Made by a program: the position numbers and the translations under genes. From positions 1 to 23,056 of IMG/VR virus record IMGVR_UViG_3300025364_000011: 23,056 nucleotides of DNA; one strand, given 5' to 3'. This document shows, piece by piece, positions 7,969 through 14,837 of this stretch. The notes beneath the pieces are model-generated. The model saw only the letters and a program-made list of their open reading frames with translations. It searched no databases and was not told the DNA's origin. Origin of the DNA: a virus. Each line of letters starts with the position of its first letter. Position 1 is the first letter of the stretch.

Positions 7969-8618
7969 TAGAATGGGTATTGTTTCTTTACATTGTATTT
8001 TTCAATTATCGCTAGAAATTCGGGTATTCTCGTTGGAGTAAACAACTTCAGAGAAGTCAAGTCATTATCACGATAAGTAACTGATCTTGTTAGGGAGCGT
8101 TCAGATTGCACTGTATACGCTCCTGTACCGTTACTCAGAGATTGGAAGTAAGCATCTGCCATTTCTGCCATTACATAAAGCAAGTCTGGTGGTATAGTTG
8201 CGTTAAATCCCTGTGTTCCCGTTACTCTAATAGTTTCAAGTTCTCGGATATGTGAGCAGATGAAGTATAGCTCAGTAATTGGCGTGTAGCCTTGAATACG
8301 TGGAATCTCTAGCGAATAATCAGAATCTTCAACTAATAGTGAATACTGTGGGTTTGATATATACCCTCGTTCAACTTGTGTTACCGTTTGCCATGCCCCT
8401 ATTTGGAGAATAACACCGTCTAAAACAAATTGGTTTTTTCGTTTGGTATTCTTGAACACTACCGTCTGAGTTCCGGAAGGGAAGTCAAAGTCAAGCCCTG
8501 TTATGTATTCAATATCAGTAATTATAGCGGAGATATAAGCGTTAAGCTCAGTGTCAAAACAGCTGTCTTCATTCCCTTTGATTGCTCGTAGGTCATTAGC
8601 TTTTATCTCCCATGCCAT
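7968..8618 (-). CDS. Head-tail adaptor (gp6-like connector)
   Basis: The gene gives 216 residues and lies between the capsid-associated genes and the stopper. Adaptors of the HK97 gp6/SPP1 gp15 type are helical, dock onto the portal ring, and start with a helix followed by 'i..A......tg'. Here residues 20-45 (DTELNAYISAIITDIEYITGLDF) fit that start, then a beta section (VFKNTKRKNQFVLDGVIL) and closing helices (DLLYVMAEMADAYFQSL and IPEFLAIIEKY). The Ala/Tyr-rich helix at about 145-160 is typical. The ATG is directly usable, two bases after the preceding stop. Confidence 0.65.
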   Translation of the reverse strand: MAWEIKANDLRAIKGNEDSCFDTELNAYISAIITDIEYITGLDFDFPSGTQTVVFKNTKRKNQFVLDGVILQIGAWQTVTQVERGYISNPQYSLLVEDSDYSLEIPRIQGYTPITELYFICSHIRELETIRVTGTQGFNATIPPDLLYVMAEMADAYFQSLSNGTGAYTVQSERSLTRSVTYRDNDLTSLKLFTPTRIPEFLAIIEKYNVKKQYPF

Positions 8619-8620
8619 AA

Positions 8621-9010
8621 TTAGTTAAGATTGATTGGTGCGTTACCAGCGGTAACTTGGATTTGAACAGTACCAGTGTTAGAGTCTCCGCCTCGAATAA
8701 AGCGAACATATCTATCAGTGGTGATGTCTTGGATTGCAGTAGCTCCTGAGAGTACGTAAGCATATCCATTAGCAGTAATTGTTGCAGCTGTTCCTAGAGT
8801 AACCCAGTTAGTGCCGTCTTGTGAAGATTGAGCAGTAATAGTGATGTTACCAGAAGAGAAGCCATCAGTAAGAGCAACTGCCTTGATTTTGTTGTAGTTA
8901 AGAACGTCAACCGCGTTAGTGTCGTCAGATGCTGCAAGTGCAGTTCCGAGAGCAGATAACACGAGGCGTTCTGGTCTTGCGACTAGGGTAGTGAATGTGC
9001 GTGTAGCCAT
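8621..9010 (-). CDS. Beta-rich small capsid-associated protein, possible decoration protein
   Basis: This 129-residue protein is Ala, Thr, Asn and Gly-rich with few charges. Alternating strands (KIKAVALTDGF, NITITAQSSQDGTNWVTLGTA, RYVRFIRGGD, TVQIQVTAG) suggest a single beta-sandwich; the 'SQDGTNWVTLG' turn resembles those of discoidin-like or tail/capsid beta domains. It lies two genes after the major capsid protein, where decoration proteins or head fibres are often found. No family is firmly recognised. Confidence 0.6.
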   Translation of the reverse strand: MATRTFTTLVARPERLVLSALGTALAASDDTNAVDVLNYNKIKAVALTDGFSSGNITITAQSSQDGTNWVTLGTAATITANGYAYVLSGATAIQDITTDRYVRFIRGGDSNTGTVQIQVTAGNAPINLN

Positions 9011-9018
9011 ATAGTTAG

Positions 9019-9336
9019 TTATTTTTTAGCGGGTCGTCCCCTTTTCTGAGTTGTTTCAGATACTTGCGTATCGTCCTGTTTTTCTGATACTTCAACATCG
9101 ACAACCTTAGCCTGTTCTGATTGACGTTTTTCACGTTCTGCAAGTAGTTGAGCAATTTCATTGTCAAGTTCTTCGTCAGAGCGAAAGGTGGCAGGGATAT
9201 ACCCCTCTATGCCAACTCTATCCTCATATCCCCATTCAATAGCCTTTTTGTAGAGCTCTTCGTCAATGATACGACCAGCTGGTCCAGAGTATTGATTTTC
9301 AGGTGAGTAGAATGATGATTTGATTACGTATTTCAT
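9019..9336 (-). CDS. Hypothetical protein with basic AT-hook-like C-terminus
   Basis: The 105-residue product follows the major capsid protein gene after a 37-base spacer containing a hairpin. Residues 1-55 look folded (MKYVIKSSFYSP, then EELYKKAIEWGYEDRVGIEGY), 56-75 form a charged helix, and the tail ends in QKRGRPAKK, which matches the GRP core of AT-hooks and resembles the KTGRPAK start of the small terminase in this genome. That could mean contact with packaged DNA. I do not recognise the family. Its place between capsid and the beta-rich protein suggests a head protein or a packaging/completion factor. Confidence 0.6.
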   Translation of the reverse strand: MKYVIKSSFYSPENQYSGPAGRIIDEELYKKAIEWGYEDRVGIEGYIPATFRSDEELDNEIAQLLAEREKRQSEQAKVVDVEVSEKQDDTQVSETTQKRGRPAKK

Positions 9337-9342
9337 ATAAGG

Positions 9343-9358
9343 TTAAGGTTTGTCTTAA
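9343..9358 (-). promoter_or_regulatory. Short hairpin after the major capsid gene
   Basis: On the minus strand TTAAG (9354-9358) can pair with CTTAA (9343-9347) around a 6-nt loop. The sequence ACATTAAGACAAACCTTAA is close to the hairpin after the major tail protein gene (ACATTAAGATAAATCTTAA). Both lie shortly after the stop codon of a highly expressed virion gene. It lacks a T-run. Confidence 0.4.
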
Positions 9359-9373
9359 TGTTAGAATTGTCAA

Positions 9374-10483
9374 CTATGCAACAGCGTAGTAGTTCCAAGC
9401 TGCAGGAGCTTTAAGAACAGCAGCCATATAAGTTGCAGCACCTACAGTGATTTCACCTTCAAGGTAGCTTTGGCGATCGTTCTGTGGGTTGAATACAGTG
9501 ATTGTATCAAATTCAGCAGCACCTCGGTAAAGTCCTAGAGTGTAAGGAAGTCCGAAGAGTACAGCAGAGTTAGTACCTCCAGTTTGAGCTTGGATAACGT
9601 TTGAAGCGTTAACAGTGTATGTTGAGAGAATACCATTAGTAAGGTAGACTGGGAATCCTGCGAAGTATCCTACGAGTCCAACGGTTGGTCGGCGTCCATT
9701 TGGATAGTCAGCTTGGAAGTGTCCAGCTGAGAATACAGTAGCGTTCTGGAATGCACCGTCAGCAGTTTGCTCACGAAGCATCTTTGAGAATACAGTATTG
9801 TTCATCAAGAACACATGACCAGTTCCTGGCTGAGAATATAATCCTCCAAGGTTTCCGATCATTGCAAGCATTGCGTCAGTGATTGGTCCATAGGTAGCAA
9901 GTCCAGTCGTGTTGATTGCAGCAACTGAAGCATTGCTAGTAACAGCAGCAGCAGCTTTGCGATCAGCAAGAACAAGTTTCTCGTTCTCAAGAGCGTTCTC
10001 GAAAGAGGCGATCAACTGAGTTCGATCAGGAGTTCGTGCGATTACATCTTCACAACCTTGAATTTCAGCTCGTTCTCTTAGAAGAGTAGCCGTTCCAGTT
10101 GCGAAAGTAGAGATTTCGTTGTCAGTTGCAGTTCCGCAAGCGATTTGTGAGTATGTACCGTTGAGACTAAAAGAGTTAACCGTTACATTGTGGTTTTGGT
10201 TAGTCTTGTAGTCTACACCAGCCTCGATGAATACACCACCTTGAGTACCAACGAAGGTAATAGGAGTATCAACACGAGTTTCAATAAGTCCTTGTCCAGT
10301 TGCAGCACCTGCACCAGAAAAGGTCTTAAGGTTGTCAATTGATTGTCCAATGATAGGAGCGAAGTCAATTGGTGCTTGGTTATTAGTAACCAAGAATTTG
10401 TTAATTGTATTTACCCATCTAGATGCACGTCCTGAAACGTCAGTACTAAGTTGAGTAGTTTGTTCTTCTACGTTAGTAGCCAT
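9374..10483 (-). CDS. Major capsid protein (HK97 fold)
   Basis: The 369-residue protein has the size and place of an HK97-type capsid subunit, directly after the scaffold-like gene. It shows an N-terminal helical arm (1-35), then beta-rich P-domain segments (TRVDTPITFVGTQGGVFIEAG), a long spine helix (TQLIASFENALENEKLVLAD) and an A-domain with HVFLMNNTVFSKML and GYFAGFPVYLTNGI. The last is the frequent 'G.l.G.PV..t' motif of this family. No long delta domain precedes it; the scaffold function is apparently supplied by the separate acidic protein at 10485-11120. Cleavage by the neighbouring prohead protease cannot be placed from sequence. The start has no Shine-Dalgarno; it is preceded by TTTATTTAAT. 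Confidence 0.88.
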   Translation of the reverse strand: MATNVEEQTTQLSTDVSGRASRWVNTINKFLVTNNQAPIDFAPIIGQSIDNLKTFSGAGAATGQGLIETRVDTPITFVGTQGGVFIEAGVDYKTNQNHNVTVNSFSLNGTYSQIACGTATDNEISTFATGTATLLRERAEIQGCEDVIARTPDRTQLIASFENALENEKLVLADRKAAAAVTSNASVAAINTTGLATYGPITDAMLAMIGNLGGLYSQPGTGHVFLMNNTVFSKMLREQTADGAFQNATVFSAGHFQADYPNGRRPTVGLVGYFAGFPVYLTNGILSTYTVNASNVIQAQTGGTNSAVLFGLPYTLGLYRGAAEFDTITVFNPQNDRQSYLEGEITVGAATYMAAVLKAPAAWNYYAVA

Positions 10484-10484
10484 A

Positions 10485-11120
10485 TTAAATAAATGTTTTT
10501 TCGTTGTTAATTATATATTCCGCATAATCCCCATAATAAGCTTTAGCGGTTTTAGTGTTGTCGATTTCCTCAGCTTCTTCTTTAGCAACCTCCTTAGGTT
10601 CCTCAGTAGTTTCTGCTTCAGTCTTCTCGTTCGTGATTTCTTCAGTTGATTCCTCCTTAGGTTCCTCAGTGGGTTCCGCTGTAGGCTCTTCTTCATTCTT
10701 CGCGTTTTCTTTAGGCATGCAAGCTTTTAACTCTTCAATATCAGTCATCATAGAATCAATTTTGGTTTCCATTTCAGACATCTTTGATTCGTACATAGCT
10801 TTCATTTCTTCAAGTTCTGTTGGTTCGGATACCTCCTCAACAACTTTCTCTGTGCCTTCTTCCGATTCGATACTTGGTGTTGCATCACCGTTTTCGTCAG
10901 CGTCCGTCATAGACTTAATGTTTTCGATGGTTTCCACCTCACTTGATAAGTCAAATTCTTGACCGTTCTTTGTGAAGTTTAGTCTGTAAGTTTTGCTGTT
11001 GTCGATAAACTCAACGCAACCTTCGTTGTCTGATGTGAATTTAACTACGCCAGCATTGTTTGTTTGCACCCCCTCGTTGGAAAGTACAGACTGTGCGTTG
11101 CTTGTTAGTATATCATACAT
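10485..11120 (-). CDS. Acidic coiled-coil protein, probable capsid scaffold
   Basis: The 211-residue product lies directly before the major capsid gene (one base apart) and is highly acidic. Residues 1-75 look like a small beta domain, 98-135 form a Met/Glu/Lys-rich coiled coil (ELEEMKAMYESKMSEMETK), and 140-185 are a disordered Glu/Pro/Thr/Lys tract with repeated TEEPKE. A folded-looking end (KAYYGDYAEYIIN) could bind capsid subunits. Charged coiled-coil proteins in this place are scaffolds in other phages; the protease upstream would remove it. Two 19-bp exact direct repeats lie in the Glu-rich tract. Confidence 0.65.
   Translation of the reverse strand: MYDILTSNAQSVLSNEGVQTNNAGVVKFTSDNEGCVEFIDNSKTYRLNFTKNGQEFDLSSEVETIENIKSMTDADENGDATPSIESEEGTEKVVEEVSEPTELEEMKAMYESKMSEMETKIDSMMTDIEELKACMPKENAKNEEEPTAEPTEEPKEESTEEITNEKTEAETTEEPKEVAKEEAEEIDNTKTAKAYYGDYAEYIINNEKTFI
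10589..10670. repeat. Pair of 19-bp direct repeats in the scaffold gene
   Basis: CCTCCTTAGGTTCCTCAGT occurs at 10589-10607 and again at 10652-10670, 63 bases (21 codons) apart. Both encode TEEPKE-type residues on the minus strand, so this is an in-frame internal duplication of the disordered acidic tract. Confidence 0.85.
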
Positions 11121-11122
11121 AG

Positions 11123-11143
11123 CATTAAGACAGAAAGTTAATG
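11123..11143 (-). promoter_or_regulatory. Hairpin in the scaffold leader
   Basis: On the minus strand CATTAA (11138-11143) pairs with TTAATG (11123-11128) around a 9-nt loop, three bases before the scaffold start codon. It could hide the start region of the message. The arms resemble the hairpins behind the capsid and tail tube genes. Confidence 0.35.
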
Positions 11144-11144
11144 T

Positions 11145-11179
11145 TGACTATTTTACAAATAATGACTAGTCAATGACTA
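11145..11179 (+). promoter_or_regulatory. TGACTA repeats, possible operator of the RHH protein
   Basis: TGACTA occurs at 11145, 11163 and 11174, and its inverse TAGTCA at 11167-11172, so 11163-11172 is the perfect palindrome TGACTAGTCA. RHH proteins usually bind short repeated half-sites in front of their own gene. The cluster lies between the divergent scaffold and RHH genes and overlaps the RHH start codon. Confidence 0.45.
11156..11169 (-). promoter_or_regulatory. Copy of a repeated 13-14-nt motif upstream of the scaffold gene
   Basis: On the minus strand the site reads CTAGTCATTATTTG and ends 36 bases before the scaffold start codon. The identical 14-mer lies 37 bases upstream of the portal gene. 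It may be part of a late promoter, an operator, or an mRNA leader element. It also overlaps the possible RHH operator. Confidence 0.5.
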
Positions 11180-11382
11180 TGAAAAAAATTGATAAGTCTT
11201 GGCAAGATAGACGTTATATTAACGCTTTGAACGTAGATAAAGAGCAGGCTACTATATTAAAGAATAAAGCTAAACAATACGCTTTTACACGTGCTCATTT
11301 ACTGCGTGTGATTATTCAAGCGTATTTGGATGGCAAGCTCGATATTTCAGAATATCAGCCAGACTGGTCTAAAGAATATTAA
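11173..11382 (+). CDS. Ribbon-helix-helix DNA-binding protein inserted in the late operon
   Basis: This 69-residue gene is the only plus-strand gene within the head-tail block. Residues 15-57 fit an Arc/CopG-type ribbon-helix-helix: a strand (YINALNVD), helix A (KEQATILKNKAKQYA), a turn (FT) and helix B (RAHLLRVIIQAYLDGKL). It is divergent from the scaffold gene (52 bases apart) and its 3' end overlaps the protease gene by 14 bases tail to tail. ATG at 11173 or at 11179 could be the start. The palindrome TGACTAGTCA just upstream suggests self-regulation and perhaps control of the scaffold-capsid genes. It looks like a moron-type insertion; specific target unknown. Confidence 0.75.
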   Translation: MTMKKIDKSWQDRRYINALNVDKEQATILKNKAKQYAFTRAHLLRVIIQAYLDGKLDISEYQPDWSKEY

Positions 11383-12631
11383 CTTTATATTTTGATTTAA
11401 TATTTACACGATACGGCTGTAATACTGTATACTCTCTATTCTGCTCAGCACTAGAAAAGATAATTGACTCTATGTTGAAGCTTATATTCTTAGCTATTTC
11501 TTTAATGCTTTCACGGTAGCCTTCCGCATTACCCTTTTGCAAATAGGCCAGTGTTGTATGTGCTATATAATCAGGGTACTCTGACTCGTATGGTAGTGTC
11601 TTTAATAATTCATTTGCTTTGTTGAATCTTTCGTCTGCCATTTCGAGAACTAAAACGTCATAATCGTCTTTTTCAAATATAGTTACACCAATACACTTTG
11701 GGTTGATTTTAGTATTATAAGTCCCAACGAGAGTAAAAACATTAGTCCAGTCTTGTGATGCAAATAGTACGTTTTCTATTTGTTCTTTTGTCACACTAGG
11801 CAATAAGCCATATAAAAGCGTTGTGTGTGGGTTCTTTTCTATTCCATCTTTTATTGGATCGTTTGGATCAACATACAAATCTTCTTTGCGAATAATCTTA
11901 GTCAGAGGGTTCAATATATCATCTTTGTATTTCGCCATCACACAACCGTAGTTTTTGCTCTTTTTATTAATCAACTCAAACGGGATTTTGCTTGCCGTCT
12001 TCATATTAACAATCTCGTCTTCAAACTCTACATCAACATAGTAGTGATTATCATTATCAACATAGACCGTTTTAACGTTTCCGATTGTATCAAAGACTTT
12101 TACTCGTTCCCCTAGCTTGTACTGCTTAGCCAACTCTTCATCTGTAACAACGGTAAACTTAGCTTTAGGATTGGCTGGATCACCTGTCACTGTTAGCTCA
12201 TTGATCTCTACCTCGGTGTCTATGCGTTGCTTAGTCTTTTGATTGGTCAACCAGTTCAATGTTTTCCAGTTGAGTGAAAAGCTTGTCTTCTTGTTTGCTA
12301 AAATATCTTGTATTAATTCTTGATCAGTAATATTAGCAACAACATCAATTTTCATCTCTAAAGGTTTTGGTGAGTCAATAGAATAGTCTTCAGGTGCGTA
12401 TTCCATGTTGAGTACATTACCAAGCTGTCTGTTACCATATTTACGCTCAAAACCATGCTCAGCCATGATCTTACCACCTTTATCAATAAACTTCTTATAT
12501 GACTGTTTAAATGCGTTTGGCGAGATAGTGATTGATTCACCATGCTTATCAAGGTGATTAGTGGTTGCAGTGCCACGGATTACAAGCCCGCCTGCTGTTA
12601 ATGATTTGGTGTTGATTATAAAGTCGATCAT
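11369..12631 (-). CDS. Prohead protease fused to an SH3-like segment and a 2H phosphoesterase domain
   Basis: The 420-residue protein has three parts. Residues 1-160 are an HK97-type prohead serine protease: GTATTNHLDKHGE, catalytic His59 in MAEHGF, the Ser at 117 or 119 in TSFSLNW, and INELTVTGDPANP (143-155), matching the usual 'E.S.v..PAnp.A' end. Residues about 172-218 (GERVKVFDTIGNVKTVYV, then YYVDVEFEDE) resemble a small SH3/KOW barrel. Residues about 228-410 carry two H-x-T motifs, PHTTLLYGL (His269, Thr271) and AHTTLAYL (His358, Thr360), the signature of 2H phosphoesterases such as LigT-like enzymes and the anti-CBASS nuclease Acb1. The protease would process scaffold and capsid. The 2H part may act on RNA or cyclic nucleotides; substrate is unknown. 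It overlaps the portal gene by 4 bases. Confidence 0.88.
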   Translation of the reverse strand: MIDFIINTKSLTAGGLVIRGTATTNHLDKHGESITISPNAFKQSYKKFIDKGGKIMAEHGFERKYGNRQLGNVLNMEYAPEDYSIDSPKPLEMKIDVVANITDQELIQDILANKKTSFSLNWKTLNWLTNQKTKQRIDTEVEINELTVTGDPANPKAKFTVVTDEELAKQYKLGERVKVFDTIGNVKTVYVDNDNHYYVDVEFEDEIVNMKTASKIPFELINKKSKNYGCVMAKYKDDILNPLTKIIRKEDLYVDPNDPIKDGIEKNPHTTLLYGLLPSVTKEQIENVLFASQDWTNVFTLVGTYNTKINPKCIGVTIFEKDDYDVLVLEMADERFNKANELLKTLPYESEYPDYIAHTTLAYLQKGNAEGYRESIKEIAKNISFNIESIIFSSAEQNREYTVLQPYRVNIKSKYKVNIL

Positions 12632-14787
12632 ACTAATTTAATTAATTTCTTTCCGCATTTACAATTTATTCTTTCGCCTGGTGTCTCCCCGTTGATTCTT
12701 TGACCATAGCGGGCTGTCATGCCTACCAATACAAAGTGTATCTCTCTTTTATCTATTGATCTGCTTAATAGCCATTCCCAGCCAATATTATTGTTTTTTT
12801 TTGACACAATATCAACCGCAGCATTGTAAGCCCTGCCAGCTTCATTATCGGCCAAGAGCTTAGCACGGTCTTTAATCCTTCGCCTGAATAGCTCCATTGC
12901 TTCCTTGCGGGTCGTTGCCATTGTAAGGACTGCCATGATAAGCCCTACTGTTGTGTCATCTAAGCTACTTGACACTAAAGGACTGTCAATTGAATTATCT
13001 CCGCCGTTCTCTACTCCGAGTAATGACTCAACTCTTTTATTAGCATAGTCAGTCACTTCCTTATTGACCTCAGCCCTTTCTGCGTTTGTAAGCGATAAGC
13101 CTAATTCTTCAATCTGATTAATAGCGTCAATCTTACCAAGAGTCATTAAGTAGTTAACATAGTAGGTCATCAATCCAACGTCTAAGAAGCTAGCCAGCGG
13201 CGTTAGTTCCTCTCTGATTTCTTCCTCAGTAAGTGAGCCATCAGCGTCAACGGTCTTCTTGTTAATTATAAAGTCAAAGGCGTTGATCTGCTCAGTGTAA
13301 GCCTGTTCAACCATGTCTTGAAGCATTTTGGCTCTATCGTTCTTGACTACTACTTCGGTTGGTGAAAAGCCCTCATCACGTTCCTTTTTAACCAGTTCTA
13401 AAAACTTCTTGATTCGTTGCTTATCATTACCGTTTAGTGACTTGGCATTTTGAATGTATGATTTAATGTATTCAGCGGATACAACCGACTTAATATTCTC
13501 TTCTACTTCGTCTTGTGCTTCATCAGTCTGAACATCTCCCTCTTTTAGTTCACCCTCTTTAACAACATTAGAGCCGATCTTTCTGAACTTATCATCATAC
13601 TGTACTTCATCATCAGTATAACCCAAGAATCTTGTTTTTGCTTCGTATGCTGAGAATAGACCGCTTGCAAATCCAGCGTTGGCAACCTTCATCATGTCAT
13701 CAAGAGTACTGATAACCATTTCATTTGGCTTCCATATTAGCCCTGCATACTCTGCTTTATTAGCTACTACCTGCAATACAAAGTTATTGATAAATTGCCC
13801 TACCATAGCTTGAGCGGGGTCAATCGTTTCTTCTTTGTAATTCTGCATTACGGTTTTTTGCTCACCTTGTCCAAGGCCTCCTGTGGATACTTTAAGTAAT
13901 TGGTAAGGGTAACCAAACGCATTAGCAGTCTTAACAGCTATGTATTTCTTTTCTTCAATGCTCAAGCGTGCTTGGATCTCCTGCTTAATTTGTTTGAGTT
14001 CTTTTACTCCTGTATATACTCCTGTCTTGTAACGTGAGCGTGGGTCGTTGAGTTGCTTGGCAGTTTCAACTAAAGCGTCCAATTCGTCTTTTGAAAGTCC
14101 CTCATTTGGGATAATAGCAACGCCAAAGAACGAGTTGTTTAGTAGGAACTGATTGAAGTTATCTCTATCAAGGCTTACTTGATTAAGATCATCATAAAAA
14201 GAAGTTAGAGGTGATTTACCAAAGAACTTAGAATTGATTGACGGTATTCTGAATACTTTAAAGTCATCTTTAATATCAAGCGTAGTATACTCAAACCTCC
14301 ATGTAAGCCGTTCGATCTTGAACCCTTGAGTTTGCCAAAGAGTTACTTGCTCACTTGGTATTAGTTGGATCTGTTTAGTAGTATCTTCTTCATTGAATAA
14401 AGCAGGGTTTACTTGTCCATAGATTAAGCGGTGTCGAACTAGCTCAGATGTTAACTCTTCGAGATTGTACTCAGCATAGAGCTTGTCAGTTAGGTCTTGA
14501 TCTACAACACCATCTTTATCATACAGTTGACCGCCTAGAGCTGCGACTCTCTCAGCAATCTTATCAATAGGTGTTTGTACTTCATTAAATACTTGATAGT
14601 AAGTGTGGTAAGTATGGAATGGTGGGGGTGTTACTATGAACTGAGCGTATTGTTGTAGGGAGGGTGGTAGAGCGGAGATTTTGAGATTGTCCAGTGTTTG
14701 TGGTACAGAATAATCAGGGCGTGCAATTGCAGGCTTAGCTTGATTGAATGCACTGAACCCAGCTCTGATTCTATCTTGTAGTCTCAT
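12628..14787 (-). CDS. Portal protein with C-terminal MuF-like head morphogenesis domain
   Basis: At 719 residues the gene is longer than usual portals (400-500). Residues about 1-440 fit a portal: FIVTPPPFHTYHTYYQVFNE, PIDKIAERVAAL, GKSPLTSFYDDL (the 'G.Spl..a' segment before the long helices) and NSFFGVAIIPN. Residues about 440-600 are helical and acidic. The C-terminus (about 640-719) resembles MuF/SPP1 gp7: EAGRAYNAAVDIV, WEWLLSRSIDKREIH (His684) and a closing INCKC (Cys709, Cys711) in place of the common H-x-NCRC. Portal and MuF are separate genes in most phages, so this is a fusion. It forms the DNA gateway and contacts the terminase. It lies between terminase and protease genes. Confidence 0.88.
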   Translation of the reverse strand: MRLQDRIRAGFSAFNQAKPAIARPDYSVPQTLDNLKISALPPSLQQYAQFIVTPPPFHTYHTYYQVFNEVQTPIDKIAERVAALGGQLYDKDGVVDQDLTDKLYAEYNLEELTSELVRHRLIYGQVNPALFNEEDTTKQIQLIPSEQVTLWQTQGFKIERLTWRFEYTTLDIKDDFKVFRIPSINSKFFGKSPLTSFYDDLNQVSLDRDNFNQFLLNNSFFGVAIIPNEGLSKDELDALVETAKQLNDPRSRYKTGVYTGVKELKQIKQEIQARLSIEEKKYIAVKTANAFGYPYQLLKVSTGGLGQGEQKTVMQNYKEETIDPAQAMVGQFINNFVLQVVANKAEYAGLIWKPNEMVISTLDDMMKVANAGFASGLFSAYEAKTRFLGYTDDEVQYDDKFRKIGSNVVKEGELKEGDVQTDEAQDEVEENIKSVVSAEYIKSYIQNAKSLNGNDKQRIKKFLELVKKERDEGFSPTEVVVKNDRAKMLQDMVEQAYTEQINAFDFIINKKTVDADGSLTEEEIREELTPLASFLDVGLMTYYVNYLMTLGKIDAINQIEELGLSLTNAERAEVNKEVTDYANKRVESLLGVENGGDNSIDSPLVSSSLDDTTVGLIMAVLTMATTRKEAMELFRRRIKDRAKLLADNEAGRAYNAAVDIVSKKNNNIGWEWLLSRSIDKREIHFVLVGMTARYGQRINGETPGERINCKCGKKLIKLV

Positions 14788-14823
14788 ATTCCGCTTAATA
14801 TCGTCTTTATTTTATCTAACTGG

Positions 14824-14837
14824 CAAATAATGACTAG
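14824..14837 (-). promoter_or_regulatory. Copy of the repeated motif upstream of the portal gene
   Basis: On the minus strand the site reads CTAGTCATTATTTG, contains the TAG stop of the large terminase and ends 37 bases before the portal start. It is identical over 14 bases to the site upstream of the scaffold gene, which has nearly the same distance to its start codon. Confidence 0.5.

Noticed and set aside
10555-10962. Plus-strand open frame of 135 codons opposite the scaffold gene, Ser-rich
   Set aside because: It is the complement of Glu/Lys/Thr-rich codons in the acidic tract (GAA/GAG read backwards as TTC/CTC and Ser codons). It has no motif and lies wholly inside a well-supported gene.
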